NCBI RefSeq assembly: GCF_014635665.1
Contig: NZ_BMDG01000016.1
Span: 48,547-112,546, forward strand
Length of the DNA: 64,000 nucleotides
From: Isoptericola cucumis
Lineage (GTDB): Bacteria; Actinomycetota; Actinomycetes; Actinomycetales; Cellulomonadaceae
Reading direction: 5' to 3'
Positions within the stretch are counted from its first letter, which is position 1; the number at the start of each line of letters is the position of its first letter. The notes beneath the pieces were generated by a model. The model was given only the letters and a program-made list of their open reading frames with translations, had not been told where the DNA came from and made no database searches. A program made the position numbers and the translations under genes. This document shows positions 43,928-52,395 of this stretch, one piece after another.

Positions 43928-44842
43928 GTGCCAGCCGATGTGACGTTCGAGCACCTCTCCGACCGACCGCTCGACCTCGCCCTGACCCTGTCCCCGTTGC
44001 GCCACGGGGCCGGCGACCCCACGTTCTGCCGCACGCCCGACGGCGCGATCTGGCGCACTTCGTTGGGGAGGTCGGGGCCCGTCACCCAGCGCTTCGTCGC
44101 GACCGGGGAGCGTTCCGCCGCCGTGCAGCTGTGGGGGCCGGGGGCGCGGGAGTCCGCGGCACGCCTGCCCGACCTGCTCGGTGAGGGCGACAGCACCGCC
44201 GGCTTCGTCCCGCCGCCGCAGGCTCAGGCGGCGATGCGCCGCGCCCCGGGGCTGCGGATCCCGCGCAGCGGGCGCGTCATGGAGGCGCTGGTGCCCGCGG
44301 TCCTGGAGCAGAAGGTGCAGGTCGTCACGGCGCACCGGGCGTGGCGGTGGCTTCTGGCCCGCCGGGGCACACCTGCCCCCGGGCCCGCGCCCGCGGGGAT
44401 GCGCGTGGTGCCGGACGCCCGGACGTGGGCGACGCTGCCCGTCTGGGAGTGGCACCGGGCCGGCGTCGACCCGAGGCGGGCGCAGGTCGTCGTGCGTTGT
44501 GCCCGCGTCGCCGCTCGCCTCGAGGAGGCCACGACCATGCCGAGCGCCGAGGCGCGGGCCAGGCTCGAGGCGGTGTCCGGGATCGGGGTGTGGACGTCGG
44601 CGGAGGTCGCGCAGCGCGCGCTCGGCGACGCGGACGCGGTGTCGGTCGGCGACTTCCACCTGGCGGCGGCCGTGGGCTGGGCGCTCACGGGCGAACGCAC
44701 GGACGACGACGGGATGCTGCGCCTGCTCGCGCCGTACTCGCCCCACCGGCACCGCGTGGTGCGGCTGCTCTTCCTCGACCGCCGCGCGCAGGCGCCTCGC
44801 CGCGGACCGCGCCTGCCGATCCCCGACTACCGCCGGTTCTGA
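43928..44842 (+). CDS. HhH-GPD DNA glycosylase (AlkA-like)
   Basis: A 304-aa base-excision repair enzyme. The helix-hairpin-helix LEAVSGIGVWTSAEVA lies near residues 213-228, and the catalytic Asp sits in VGDFHLAA near 240, the AlkA/MutY/EndoIII arrangement. There is no 4Fe-4S cluster Cys motif, so it is closer to 3-methyladenine glycosylase II (AlkA). The N-terminal ~100 residues form the AlkA-style beta domain. GTG start at 43928. It lies in the same direction as rnhA with a short gap. Confidence 0.88.
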   Translation: MPADVTFEHLSDRPLDLALTLSPLRHGAGDPTFCRTPDGAIWRTSLGRSGPVTQRFVATGERSAAVQLWGPGARESAARLPDLLGEGDSTAGFVPPPQAQAAMRRAPGLRIPRSGRVMEALVPAVLEQKVQVVTAHRAWRWLLARRGTPAPGPAPAGMRVVPDARTWATLPVWEWHRAGVDPRRAQVVVRCARVAARLEEATTMPSAEARARLEAVSGIGVWTSAEVAQRALGDADAVSVGDFHLAAAVGWALTGERTDDDGMLRLLAPYSPHRHRVVRLLFLDRRAQAPRRGPRLPIPDYRRF

Positions 44843-44848
44843 GGTCCG

Positions 44849-45052
44849 CTACTCGGGGAGCGCGCAGCTGCCGTCCGCGCAGACGCCGCCGTCGTCGCCC
44901 AGGATCTGCAGGCCGTGGTCCTCGCCGGTGCCGGCATTCGGCGTCGGGTGCCCGTGGTGCGGTGCGGCGGCCTCCGACGCGCTGCGCCCCACCAGCGTGG
45001 TGCGGCGCGGGTTCGCGATCGAGCGGTGCGCGCTCTCGGTGATCTCGTTCAT
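44849..45052 (-). CDS. Small Cys-containing protein of unknown function
   Basis: A 67-aa protein not recognised from known families. The first 48 residues are polar (ESAHRSIANPRRTTLVGRS), and the end is LQILGDDGGVCADGSCALPE with a C-x4-C pair four residues from the terminus. There is no signal peptide or membrane segment. A very strong ribosome-binding site, GGAGGAGAAG, precedes the ATG by a few bases, which supports a real gene. It lies downstream of and parallel to the FrnE-type oxidoreductase (156-bp gap). The Cys-rich acidic tail could bind metal, be a thiol substrate, or be the core of a modified peptide; none is shown. Confidence 0.65.
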   Translation of the reverse strand: MNEITESAHRSIANPRRTTLVGRSASEAAAPHHGHPTPNAGTGEDHGLQILGDDGGVCADGSCALPE

Positions 45053-45208
45053 CTCTTCTCCTCCACGGTGGGCGCACGGCGCCGGTGCTCGCGTGCCTGG
45101 TGTTGGGCCGCCGCAACGTTGCGGGACGGGGTCTCAATTGTGCGTGAAACTCAGTCGCAACGGGAGGTCGGCGTGGTGTGAGTTGCCGCACGCCGATCTC
45201 GCCCGCGT

Positions 45209-45886
45209 CTAGCCCCGCTCGTCCAGCACCTGCTGCAGCACCTGGACGAAGGTGTCCGGGTCCTGCGCGCCGGACACGCCGTACTTGCCGTCGAGCACGA
45301 AGAACGGGACGCCGTTGATGCCGAAGCCGCGGGCCCGGGCGATGTCGTCGGCGACGGCCTCGGCGAAGGTCCCGGCCTCGAGCGCCACGACGACCGCCTC
45401 GCGCTCCAGGCCGACCTCGGCCGCGAGGTCGGCGAGCTCCTCGACGCGGCCGACGTGCCGGCCCTCGGTGAAGTACGCGCGCAGCAGGCGCTCCTTCATC
45501 TCCGCCTGCTTCCCGAACGCCTTCGCGAGGTGCAGCAGCTCGTGCGCCTTGAGGGTCTTGGTGTGCCGGACGTCGCCCATCCGGTACTCGAGCCCCTCCT
45601 CGGCCGCGAGCGCCGTCACCTGGTCCTGCATCTGCTGCGCCGTCTCCAGCGGGATGCCCTTGTGGTGGGCGAGGAACTCGGTGGCCGTGCCGTCGAAGTC
45701 GACCGGCGTGTCGGGCGAGAGCTCGAACGAGTGGTACTCGATCTCGACCTCGGGCGCCCCGCCGTCATGCTCCGCCAGCCGGGACAGGGCGGTCTCGAAC
45801 CGCCGCTTGCCGATGTAGCACCAGGGGCACGCGACGTCGGACCAGACGTCGACCTTGAGGGTCTTGAGGGTCTCGGATGTCGTCAC
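45209..45886 (-). CDS. DsbA-family oxidoreductase (FrnE type)
   Basis: A 225-aa cytoplasmic thioredoxin-fold protein. The active-site CPWC lies near residue 20 (DVACPWCYIGKRRFE), and GINGVPFFVLDGKYGVSGAQ carries the cis-proline near 200. A helical insert occupies the middle, as in FrnE/2-hydroxychromene isomerase-like DsbA proteins; FrnE of Deinococcus helps in oxidative stress. No signal peptide. GTG start at 45886. A strong hairpin just upstream separates it from the flotillin gene. Confidence 0.92.
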   Translation of the reverse strand: MTTSETLKTLKVDVWSDVACPWCYIGKRRFETALSRLAEHDGGAPEVEIEYHSFELSPDTPVDFDGTATEFLAHHKGIPLETAQQMQDQVTALAAEEGLEYRMGDVRHTKTLKAHELLHLAKAFGKQAEMKERLLRAYFTEGRHVGRVEELADLAAEVGLEREAVVVALEAGTFAEAVADDIARARGFGINGVPFFVLDGKYGVSGAQDPDTFVQVLQQVLDERG

Positions 45887-45896
45887 ACGAGCGCCA

Positions 45897-45934
45897 ACGC
45901 CCCGCCGCGGGAGTCGATTCCCGCGGCGGGGCGT
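45897..45934 (-). terminator. Strong terminator hairpin after flotillin gene
   Basis: A perfect 16-bp stem (45897-45912 with 45919-45934) with loop GTCGAT, 46 bp beyond the flotillin stop on the minus strand and just upstream of the FrnE start. Confidence 0.8.
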
Positions 45935-45980
45935 GGCGCGCCTCTCGGCGCTCGGTCCCGTGGCGCTCGGTCCGTGGCGC

Positions 45981-47477
45981 TCAGTTCAGCGGCGCAGCAC
46001 CGTTCGAGCTCGCGGCGGGTGTGGCGTCGGCGTCGGGGGTGGTCAGCTGCGTCCCCGCGATCCCGGCGATGAGCTGGTGGATGTCCACGCCGGTGAGCTG
46101 CTTGACGACGCCCTGTCCCTCGCCGAGCACGGACGCGACGGTCTTGGTCACGGCCGACGCGCCGTCCGTCGAGACCACCGTCATGCCCTGGATGGAGCCG
46201 ATGGGCTCGGCCGCGGCACGAACGATCTCGGGCAGCCGCTCGATGAGTTCCTGCACGAGCGCCGCCTCGCCGTACTTCTTGAGCGCCTCGGCCTTCGCGT
46301 CGGTGGCGACGGCCTCGGCGCGGCCCTCGGCCTCGATCGCGGCACCCTTGGCCTCGCCCTCGGCCTTGATGCCCGCGGCGAGCGCGATCTGCCGGTCGCG
46401 CTCGGCCTCGCCGGCACGCCGGACGGCCGTCGCGGACGCCTCGGCGTCCTGGATGGCGGCCGTCTTGTTCGCCTCGGCGATGGTGGTGCGCTTGAAGGCG
46501 TCGGCCTCGGTGGCCGCGTTCGCCGCGTCGCGGCGGGCGGTCGCCTCCTGGACCTCGGCGTACGCCTTGGCCTCGGCGGGCTTGCGGATCTCGATGTCGA
46601 GCCGCTCCTGTGTCACGCGCGCCTGCTCGGCGAGCGCCTCGCGCTCCTGCTGCGCGACCAGGCGGTCCTGCTCGGCGCGGGCGAGCTGCCCGGCCGCGTC
46701 CGCCTCGGCGTTGGCGCGGTCGGTGTCGGCCTTGATCACGGCCTTCTTGAGGTCGAGCGCCTTCTGGCGCTCCGCGATCTGCTCGGCGGCCTCGATGACG
46801 GCGAACTCCGACACCCGGCGGGCCTCCGCCTCGGACACCTCGGCGACCTGCAGCGCGCGGGCCCCCTCGGCGCGACCGAGGTTCGCCAGGTACTCCGAGC
46901 CGGGGGTAGAGATGTCGGAGATGTTGAGCAGGTCGACCTGCAGGCCCTGCTCGGCCAGGTCGGTCTTGGTCGACTGCACCACCCGGTCGGACAGCCCCTT
47001 GCGGTCCGAGATGATCTGCTCGATCGTCATGTCGCCGACGATGGAGCGCAGCGAGCCCTCGAGGGACTCCTTGATGATCTCGGTGAGCATCTCCTGCTGG
47101 GACAGGAAGCGCTGCGCCGCCCGGCGCACGCCCTCGTCGTCGCCCCGCACCTTGAAGTTGATGGACGCCTTGATGGCGATCTTGATGCGGTTCTTGTCGA
47201 CGCCCTCGACGGTGATGCCGATCTGCCGCTGCTCGAGGGAGATCGCGAAGCCCTGCTGCAGGATCGGCCAGACGAACGTGCGCCCGCCGATGACGACCCG
47301 CTGGCTCTGGGCGGCGGACTCCTTCTTGCCGGCGCCACGGCCGACGATGACGAGCGCCTGGTTCGGCGGGACGCGGCGGATGCGCTGGGCGACGAAGATG
47401 CCCACCGCGAGGAAGGCCACCACGAGGGCGAGGACCGCGATCGTGGTGATGAAGCTGCTGTCGGACGAGTCGAACAT
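45981..47477 (-). CDS. Flotillin-like SPFH-domain membrane protein
   Basis: A 498-aa protein. One N-terminal membrane helix (TIAVLALVVAFLAVGIFVAQ, ~12-31) is followed by an SPFH/band-7 domain (~35-205). A long Ala/Glu/Arg coiled coil (~205-410) and the flotillin C-domain (VQELIERLPEIVRAAAEPIGSI) complete it. Flotillins assemble into membrane microdomains that influence lipid order and protein complexes. An NfeD-like gene lies 43 bp upstream in the same direction; NfeD-flotillin pairing is conserved in bacteria and supports the call. ATG at 47477. Terminated by the 16-bp-stem hairpin. Confidence 0.93.
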   Translation of the reverse strand: MFDSSDSSFITTIAVLALVVAFLAVGIFVAQRIRRVPPNQALVIVGRGAGKKESAAQSQRVVIGGRTFVWPILQQGFAISLEQRQIGITVEGVDKNRIKIAIKASINFKVRGDDEGVRRAAQRFLSQQEMLTEIIKESLEGSLRSIVGDMTIEQIISDRKGLSDRVVQSTKTDLAEQGLQVDLLNISDISTPGSEYLANLGRAEGARALQVAEVSEAEARRVSEFAVIEAAEQIAERQKALDLKKAVIKADTDRANAEADAAGQLARAEQDRLVAQQEREALAEQARVTQERLDIEIRKPAEAKAYAEVQEATARRDAANAATEADAFKRTTIAEANKTAAIQDAEASATAVRRAGEAERDRQIALAAGIKAEGEAKGAAIEAEGRAEAVATDAKAEALKKYGEAALVQELIERLPEIVRAAAEPIGSIQGMTVVSTDGASAVTKTVASVLGEGQGVVKQLTGVDIHQLIAGIAGTQLTTPDADATPAASSNGAAPLN

Positions 47478-47520
47478 GGGGCGCGCCGGGGCGCGTCTCC
47501 TTCCAGCTGGTGCGGAGTGG

Positions 47521-47985
47521 TCAGCGGGCCTGCGCGCCGACCCGGACGGTGGAACCGGAGTGCTCGAGGACGACGACGCGGGCGCCCGAGGGGATGTGGT
47601 CGTCGGAGCGGGCGAGGCGACGCTCGAGCTCGGTGGCCGCGTCGAGGGTCACCTCGCCGGACGTGGGCGTGATGTCGGTGGTCGCGGTGCCGTGCACGCC
47701 GACGAGGGAGGTCGTGGTGCCGTCCTCGGTGGCAGCCAGCCGCCGGATCATCGCCTGGGCGGCCACGACGCCGAGCACGCCGACGACCGCCGACGCGACG
47801 TACGCCAGCCATGCCTGGCCGCCGTTCGCGACCACGATCGTCCCGACGGCCCCGAAGACGACCGCCCCGACACCGAGCGACGTGCCGGAGACCGCGCCGT
47901 CGCCCAGGTCGACGAGCTCGCCCACCACGAGCGAGAGGAGGAGCAGCACCATGCCTGCCGCGCCGATGAGGACGAAGACCAGCAC
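47521..47985 (-). CDS. NfeD-like membrane protein
   Basis: A 154-aa protein with three hydrophobic segments (~1-24, 32-52, 57-76) and a C-terminal OB-fold-like domain (LVGVHGTATTDITPTSGEVTLD to VVVLEHSGSTVRVGAQ). This is the short NfeD form (no protease domain), which works with flotillin/stomatin-like proteins. The GTG at 47985 is supported by AGGGAG six bases before it; the much longer open frame upstream runs through the phosphatase gene and is rejected. First gene of the NfeD-flotillin pair. Confidence 0.85.
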   Translation of the reverse strand: MLVFVLIGAAGMVLLLLSLVVGELVDLGDGAVSGTSLGVGAVVFGAVGTIVVANGGQAWLAYVASAVVGVLGVVAAQAMIRRLAATEDGTTTSLVGVHGTATTDITPTSGEVTLDAATELERRLARSDDHIPSGARVVVLEHSGSTVRVGAQAR

Positions 47986-48077
47986 GAGCAGCTCCCTGTG
48001 GTGTTGTCGGCGGCCGGTGCCGTCGTCGGGGACCAACCTCCCAGACGGCGGAGCCCGAGCACTACCTGGACACTCAC

Positions 48078-48094
48078 TGTGACCGAACTGTGAC
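48078..48094. promoter_or_regulatory. TGTGAC direct repeat, MtrA-like site
   Basis: TGTGAC-CGAAC-TGTGAC: two hexamers exactly 11 bp apart, one helical turn, as expected for OmpR-class response regulators. On the other strand this reads GTCACAG...GTCACAG, like the motif reported for mycobacterial MtrA. It lies between the divergent NfeD-flotillin operon and the phosphatase gene. Confidence 0.45.
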
Positions 48095-48135
48095 TCGCGG
48101 GTGCCCCGCCCACGGAGGTGCGCGATGCTTCCAAG

Positions 48136-48774
48136 ATGCCTCTCGTGCCGAGCAAGGACCCGCAGCTGGTGCTGCTGCGCCACGGCGAGACGGAGTGGAG
48201 CCGCAGCGGTCAGCACACCGGGCGCACCGACCTTCCGCTCACGCCCGACGGCGAAGAGCAGGCCCGCACCGCGGGGCGCGCCCTCGCCGCGCTGGACTTC
48301 GCCGTCGTCTACTCGTCGCCTCTGCAGCGCGCGCGGCGGACCGCGGAGATCGCCGGCCACCCCGACCCCGTGACCGACCCCGACCTGGCCGAGTGGGACT
48401 ACGGGCCGGTCGACGGCCGGTCCTCCGCCGAGGTGGGCGACCTCGTCGGCCACGAGTTCCAGATCTTCGACGACGGCGTGCGGGTGCTGCCGCCCGACCC
48501 CGCCCACGGCGACGGCCGCCCCGGCGAGCTGCTGGAGGACGTCGCCGCCCGCGCACGACGCTTCGTCGAACGGGCCGACGCCACGCTCAACGACGGCGGG
48601 AACGTGCTCGCCGTCGCGCACGGGCACCTGCTGCGCGTGCTCGCCACCGCGTGGCTCGGCGTCGACCCCCGGTACGGGGCGCGGCTCGAGCTCGGCACCG
48701 CCGCCATCTGCCTGCTCGGCTACGGGCACCAGCTGCGGACCATCGAGGGGTGGAACCTGCCACCCACGCTCTGA
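48136..48774 (+). CDS. Histidine phosphatase family protein
   Basis: A 212-aa phosphoglycerate-mutase-like phosphatase. LLRHGETEWSRSGQHTGRTDLPLT near residues 13-36 carries the phospho-acceptor His, YSSPLQRARRTAE the second Arg, and AVAHGHLLRV near 159 the second His. The short length and lack of the mutase insert favour a phosphatase of the CobC/SixA-like kind rather than a glycolytic mutase; substrate unknown. ATG at 48136. The PH-domain gene follows 21 bp downstream. Confidence 0.9.
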   Translation: MPLVPSKDPQLVLLRHGETEWSRSGQHTGRTDLPLTPDGEEQARTAGRALAALDFAVVYSSPLQRARRTAEIAGHPDPVTDPDLAEWDYGPVDGRSSAEVGDLVGHEFQIFDDGVRVLPPDPAHGDGRPGELLEDVAARARRFVERADATLNDGGNVLAVAHGHLLRVLATAWLGVDPRYGARLELGTAAICLLGYGHQLRTIEGWNLPPTL

Positions 48775-48795
48775 CGCTCTGGCAGCATGTGCCCC

Positions 48796-49329
48796 ATGGC
48801 GTTGAACGAGCAGAACCTCGTCGAGGGCGAGCACGTGATCATGGAGCTGCGGGAGCACGCGAAGGCCCTCATCTGGCCGTTCCTGCTCCTGCTCGTGCTG
48901 CTCGTCGGGGCTGCCGCGTCGTTCGTCGTCACGCTCGACGACACGGTGCGCTGGGTCCTGCTCGGCGTCATCGCCGTCGTCGCGGTGGTGTGGGTGTTCG
49001 TGCCCTGGCTGAAGTGGCGCAGCACGTCGTACACCGTGACGACGCAGCGCATCGCGATGCGCTCGGGGATCTTCACCCGCGTGGGTCGTGACATCCCCCT
49101 GTACCGCATCAACGACATCGCGCTGGAGAAGGACCTCGTCGACCGGATGCTCGGCTGCGGCACGCTCCAGGTCTCCGACGCCACGGAGAAGGCCGGCATG
49201 GTGCTGGTCGACGTGCCCCGGGTGGACGAGGTGCACGTGAAGCTCCAGGAGCTGCTCTACGCCGTGGACGACGGGTCCGACGACGGCGAGTGGCCGCCCG
49301 CCGAGCCGCCGCGCGGCCGCCGGCGCTGA
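48796..49329 (+). CDS. PH-domain (bPH2/DUF304) membrane protein
   Basis: A 177-aa protein with two membrane helices (WPFLLLLVLLVGAAASFVV and WVLLGVIAVVAVVWVFV). A bacterial pleckstrin-homology-like domain follows (YTVTTQRIAMRSGIFTRVGRDIPLYRINDIALEKDLVDRMLGCGTL), the DUF304 signature. Role unknown; such proteins are common in actinobacterial envelopes. ATG at 48796 is preferred to that at 48787 by conservation of the MALNEQ type of start, though no clear ribosome-binding site is visible. The last 73 bp overlap the convergent HNH gene. Confidence 0.85.
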   Translation: MALNEQNLVEGEHVIMELREHAKALIWPFLLLLVLLVGAAASFVVTLDDTVRWVLLGVIAVVAVVWVFVPWLKWRSTSYTVTTQRIAMRSGIFTRVGRDIPLYRINDIALEKDLVDRMLGCGTLQVSDATEKAGMVLVDVPRVDEVHVKLQELLYAVDDGSDDGEWPPAEPPRGRRR

Positions 49330-51080
49330 CCTGTCGCGCCGCGCACCTCCGCCCCGGCGGGGCGCGCCGGGACCTCGGGCGGCCGGTGGGCCTCGGGCGG
49401 CCGGTCGTGCTGGTGCCCCGTGGGTGCGGTCCAGCGCGTGACCCCCGTCGCCGGGTCCCGGGAGACCCGCCAGCCGCCGCTGGTCTTCGCGCGATGGTGC
49501 GTGCGGCACAGCGCGTGCAGGTTGTCGCCGTGGGTCTGCGGGCCGTCGACGGCCGGGTCGAACGGCTCCACGTGGTCGAGGTCGCATCCTGACGCAGGCA
49601 CCCGGCAGCCGGGGAACGTACAGGTGACGTCGCGCGCCACCACCGCCGCACGCAGGCGCGCGCCCGGTCGGTACGAGCGGGACGACGTGTCGGTGAGGAC
49701 CCCGGTGCCGGGGTCGGTGAAGATCCGCTGCCACACGGCGTCCGGGTCGCCGGCCAGCGCCCGCGCCGTCCCGGCGGGGACCGGGCCGTGCCCACGGAGG
49801 ATCGCCGGAAGATCGTCCGAGCCCAGCAGGGTCGACGCCGCGATGCTCACCCGCACCCCGCCACGTCGTGACGCCGCGCCCGAAGGCTGCACCGGCACGG
49901 CGCGGCGCACCCCGTCATTTCCCGCCACGTCACGACCGGACCCGTCACCGTCGGCGACGTCAGCACCGTCGCCGGCACGGAGGCGTCCGCTGAGCAGCCC
50001 GGTGAGCACGTCGGCGCGGCACTCGGCGAGCAGCCGCTCCTCCCCCGGACCGCGGCGCACCGCCAGCGCGAGCTCGTCGACGGCCGCGAAGGCGCGGACC
50101 GCGTCGTCGGCCGGGAGGTACGCGGTGAGATAGGCCATCGCGTCGTCCACCGGCTCGAGGCGGACGTACCGTTCCGTGCGTGCCACCCGGTGGCGCTCCT
50201 CGGCACCGCTCGGGTCGACGGCGATCTCCGCACGCCTCATCCGGGTACGGATCTGCGGGACGGTCAGGTGCTCGACGTCGGGCAGCAGCTCTCTGACGGC
50301 CTGCCGGCGCTGCTCGTCCGGGAGCCGGCCGGTCGCGATCAGGGCCTCCGCCTTGCGACGGTCGACGAGCCCGTCCGCCAGCGCGTCGGCGACCTCGGGC
50401 AGGTGTGCCGTCCCGTGGGCGACCGTGACGTGCTGCGCGGCGGCGCTCCGGGTCAGCCCGAGGCGCGCTGCCACGCCGTCGGCGACGAGCTCGTGCCCCG
50501 ACGAGCCCGCGGTGCGTTCCAGCAGCTCGGCCAGGACCCGCGCGGAACCTGCCTGCGCCCAGGACGCCACCCGTTCCCACGCGGCGAGCGCCTCGACGAG
50601 CGTGTGGTCGTCGAGGTCGGCCGGCTCGAGCGACGCGAGCCACTCCGCCAGCTCCGCCCCCGGCAGTGCGGCGTCCAGCCGGGCCGCGAGCGAGGCACCG
50701 CGGTCCTCCTGCGGCGAGGCACCACGACCGTCCCGCGCCGGCGAGCCGGCCGAACCGGTCGGCAGGACAGCCGACGCCGGCGGTGAAGAAGGGCCCGCCA
50801 TGACGGCGGAGTCCGTGAACGGCGGCACGGCGCGGCGAACCCACCTCGTCTCGACGGCCCGCATGCCGCCGTCAGGCCGGGACCGGAGCGCCGCGTCGCT
50901 GAGCTCGACGAGACGGCCGAGCATCTTCTCGACCCGAGTGGCGGGCGGGCGCGAGGCCAGGGTCAACAGCGTGCCCGGCTCCGGTGCGGCCGGGGCACTG
51001 GCCACACCGGAGCCGGACGTTCGACGACGCGTGGTGCCGGCCGTGTGACGAGCCGCCCCGCTCCGCGCATCTTCGAACAT
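49257..51080 (-). CDS. HNH endonuclease with DUF222 (13E12 repeat family)
   Basis: A 607-aa protein. After a polar N-terminus (~1-135) the DUF222 helical domain (~140-430) includes LAAWERVASWAQAGSARVLAEL and DRRKAEALIATGRLPDEQ. The HNH nuclease motif (CTFPGCRVPASGCDLDHVEP, then GDNLHALCRTHH) lies near residues 490-545. This family is abundant and multi-copy in high-GC actinobacteria; it is suspected to be mobile or defence-related but no function is proven. ATG at 51080 is 15 bp after an A+T-rich stretch (51081-51100). The C-terminus overlaps the PH-domain gene by 73 bp, and the last ~50 residues are low-complexity. Confidence 0.88.
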   Translation of the reverse strand: MFEDARSGAARHTAGTTRRRTSGSGVASAPAAPEPGTLLTLASRPPATRVEKMLGRLVELSDAALRSRPDGGMRAVETRWVRRAVPPFTDSAVMAGPSSPPASAVLPTGSAGSPARDGRGASPQEDRGASLAARLDAALPGAELAEWLASLEPADLDDHTLVEALAAWERVASWAQAGSARVLAELLERTAGSSGHELVADGVAARLGLTRSAAAQHVTVAHGTAHLPEVADALADGLVDRRKAEALIATGRLPDEQRRQAVRELLPDVEHLTVPQIRTRMRRAEIAVDPSGAEERHRVARTERYVRLEPVDDAMAYLTAYLPADDAVRAFAAVDELALAVRRGPGEERLLAECRADVLTGLLSGRLRAGDGADVADGDGSGRDVAGNDGVRRAVPVQPSGAASRRGGVRVSIAASTLLGSDDLPAILRGHGPVPAGTARALAGDPDAVWQRIFTDPGTGVLTDTSSRSYRPGARLRAAVVARDVTCTFPGCRVPASGCDLDHVEPFDPAVDGPQTHGDNLHALCRTHHRAKTSGGWRVSRDPATGVTRWTAPTGHQHDRPPEAHRPPEVPARPAGAEVRGATGQRRRPRGGSAGGHSPSSDPSSTA

Positions 51081-51245
51081 GTGTTCGACTCTATCGAACG
51101 GATGCCGACCTCACAAGGTGTCACGGGGCCTCGGGCGAGGCGGTTTCCCGCGCCCGGGTGACGCCGGTCCCCCGGCAGGGGGAGGCCCGCCGCCCGCCGC
51201 GACGGGAGCGTGGGAGCCACGCACCCATCGGCGAGAGGAACCACG

Positions 51246-52394
51246 ATGACCAGCCCGTCCGCCCCCTACGACACCCCGGCGCGGGACGCGGTGCCCGGCG
51301 CACCCGGCGCACCCGGAGCCCCGTCGGACCCGAGCGGGCACGTGGCCCGGCAGTCCACCCGGAGGCTCGCAGTCGCCGCGCTCGTCGCGTCGGCGGCGAC
51401 GGCGGTGCTCGTCACGTTCTTCGCCGTGCGGCCCGGGCTCAGCCCGCTCCTCGAGACCGGCAACACTCTGGGCCGGACGTTCCTGCCGGGCGCGCTCCTC
51501 ACCGGGGTGCTGCTCGCCGCGGCACTGCTCGGCGTCGCGACCGCGGCCGCCGCGCTCGCCCGACCCGCGAGCCGCGTGACCCAGCGGGCGGTCGCGCCGG
51601 TCGCCGTCGTCCAGGTGCTCGCGTTCGGCTTCCTCGCCCAGGGCTCCGGGACGCTCAGCGTGGCCGGCTACCTCGTCGCGATGGCCGTCCCCGTCCTCGC
51701 CGTGTGGGCGGGCGTCCAGGTGTTCCGCACCCGGCCCGCGTGGCGGCTCCCCGTCGCCGCCGCGGGCGTGCTCGCCCTCGTCGGTATCGTCGTCGCCCGC
51801 GACGACTTCGCCACCTGGCTCGGTGCCCTCGCGAGCGGCTTGGCACGTGAGCGCTGGGGTCTCCTCGCGGTGCTCCTGCCCCTCGCGACGGCGACGGCGT
51901 GGGCCGGCCTCGCGCTCGTCCGCGCCTGGCGGCGGGGGTCGCTCCGCGGGGCGACCGCGTGGGTGACGCGCCACCGCCGGCTGTTCACCGTCCTCGCGGC
52001 CCTCGGCCCGCTGCCGTACGCGCTCGCCCGCCTCACCTGGCTGACGCCGTGGCCGCAGCTCGTCATGGAGGGCGACATGCCGCTCGCCGTCCGCATCCAG
52101 GGGCTGGCGCTCTCCTCCGGCGCGTGGGCCGGCATCATCCTCACGCTCGGCCTGATCCTGCCGTGGGGCGAGACGTTCCCGCGCTGGTTCCCGCGCCGGG
52201 CCGGACAGCCCGTGCCCCCGGCCGCGGCGATCGTCCCTGGCGGGATCGTCGCCGTCATGCTCTGCGGCGCAGCGATCCCGATGCTCGTCATGATGGGCGG
52301 GAGCAGCGCCCTGTTCTTCCCCGCGTGGTTCTGGGGGCCGGCGCTCGCCCTCGCCGTCTGGGGCTACGCCGGGCACCGCGCCGGCATCCGGTGA
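51246..52394 (+). CDS. Uncharacterised polytopic membrane protein
   Basis: A 382-aa protein. A ~40-residue proline-rich cytoplasmic start with three GAP repeats (PGAPGAPGAPSDPSG) is followed by about ten hydrophobic segments from residue ~45 on. A conserved-looking loop PYALARLTWLTPWPQLVMEGDMPL and a tail WFWGPALALAVWGYAGHR are visible. I do not recognise a transporter or enzyme motif. Similar uncharacterised membrane proteins are common in Micrococcales. ATG at 51246 is preceded by GAGAGGAA, a good ribosome-binding site. It converges on the MOSC gene with one base between stops. Confidence 0.8.
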   Translation: MTSPSAPYDTPARDAVPGAPGAPGAPSDPSGHVARQSTRRLAVAALVASAATAVLVTFFAVRPGLSPLLETGNTLGRTFLPGALLTGVLLAAALLGVATAAAALARPASRVTQRAVAPVAVVQVLAFGFLAQGSGTLSVAGYLVAMAVPVLAVWAGVQVFRTRPAWRLPVAAAGVLALVGIVVARDDFATWLGALASGLARERWGLLAVLLPLATATAWAGLALVRAWRRGSLRGATAWVTRHRRLFTVLAALGPLPYALARLTWLTPWPQLVMEGDMPLAVRIQGLALSSGAWAGIILTLGLILPWGETFPRWFPRRAGQPVPPAAAIVPGGIVAVMLCGAAIPMLVMMGGSSALFFPAWFWGPALALAVWGYAGHRAGIR

Positions 52395-52395
52395 C

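Noticed and set aside
49257..49329. Frameshift or mis-assembly because the PH-domain and HNH genes overlap by 73 bp
   Set aside because: Both frames remain open with low-complexity C-termini. Convergent tail overlaps also occur at 293-324 and 32522-32583, so it is normal here.
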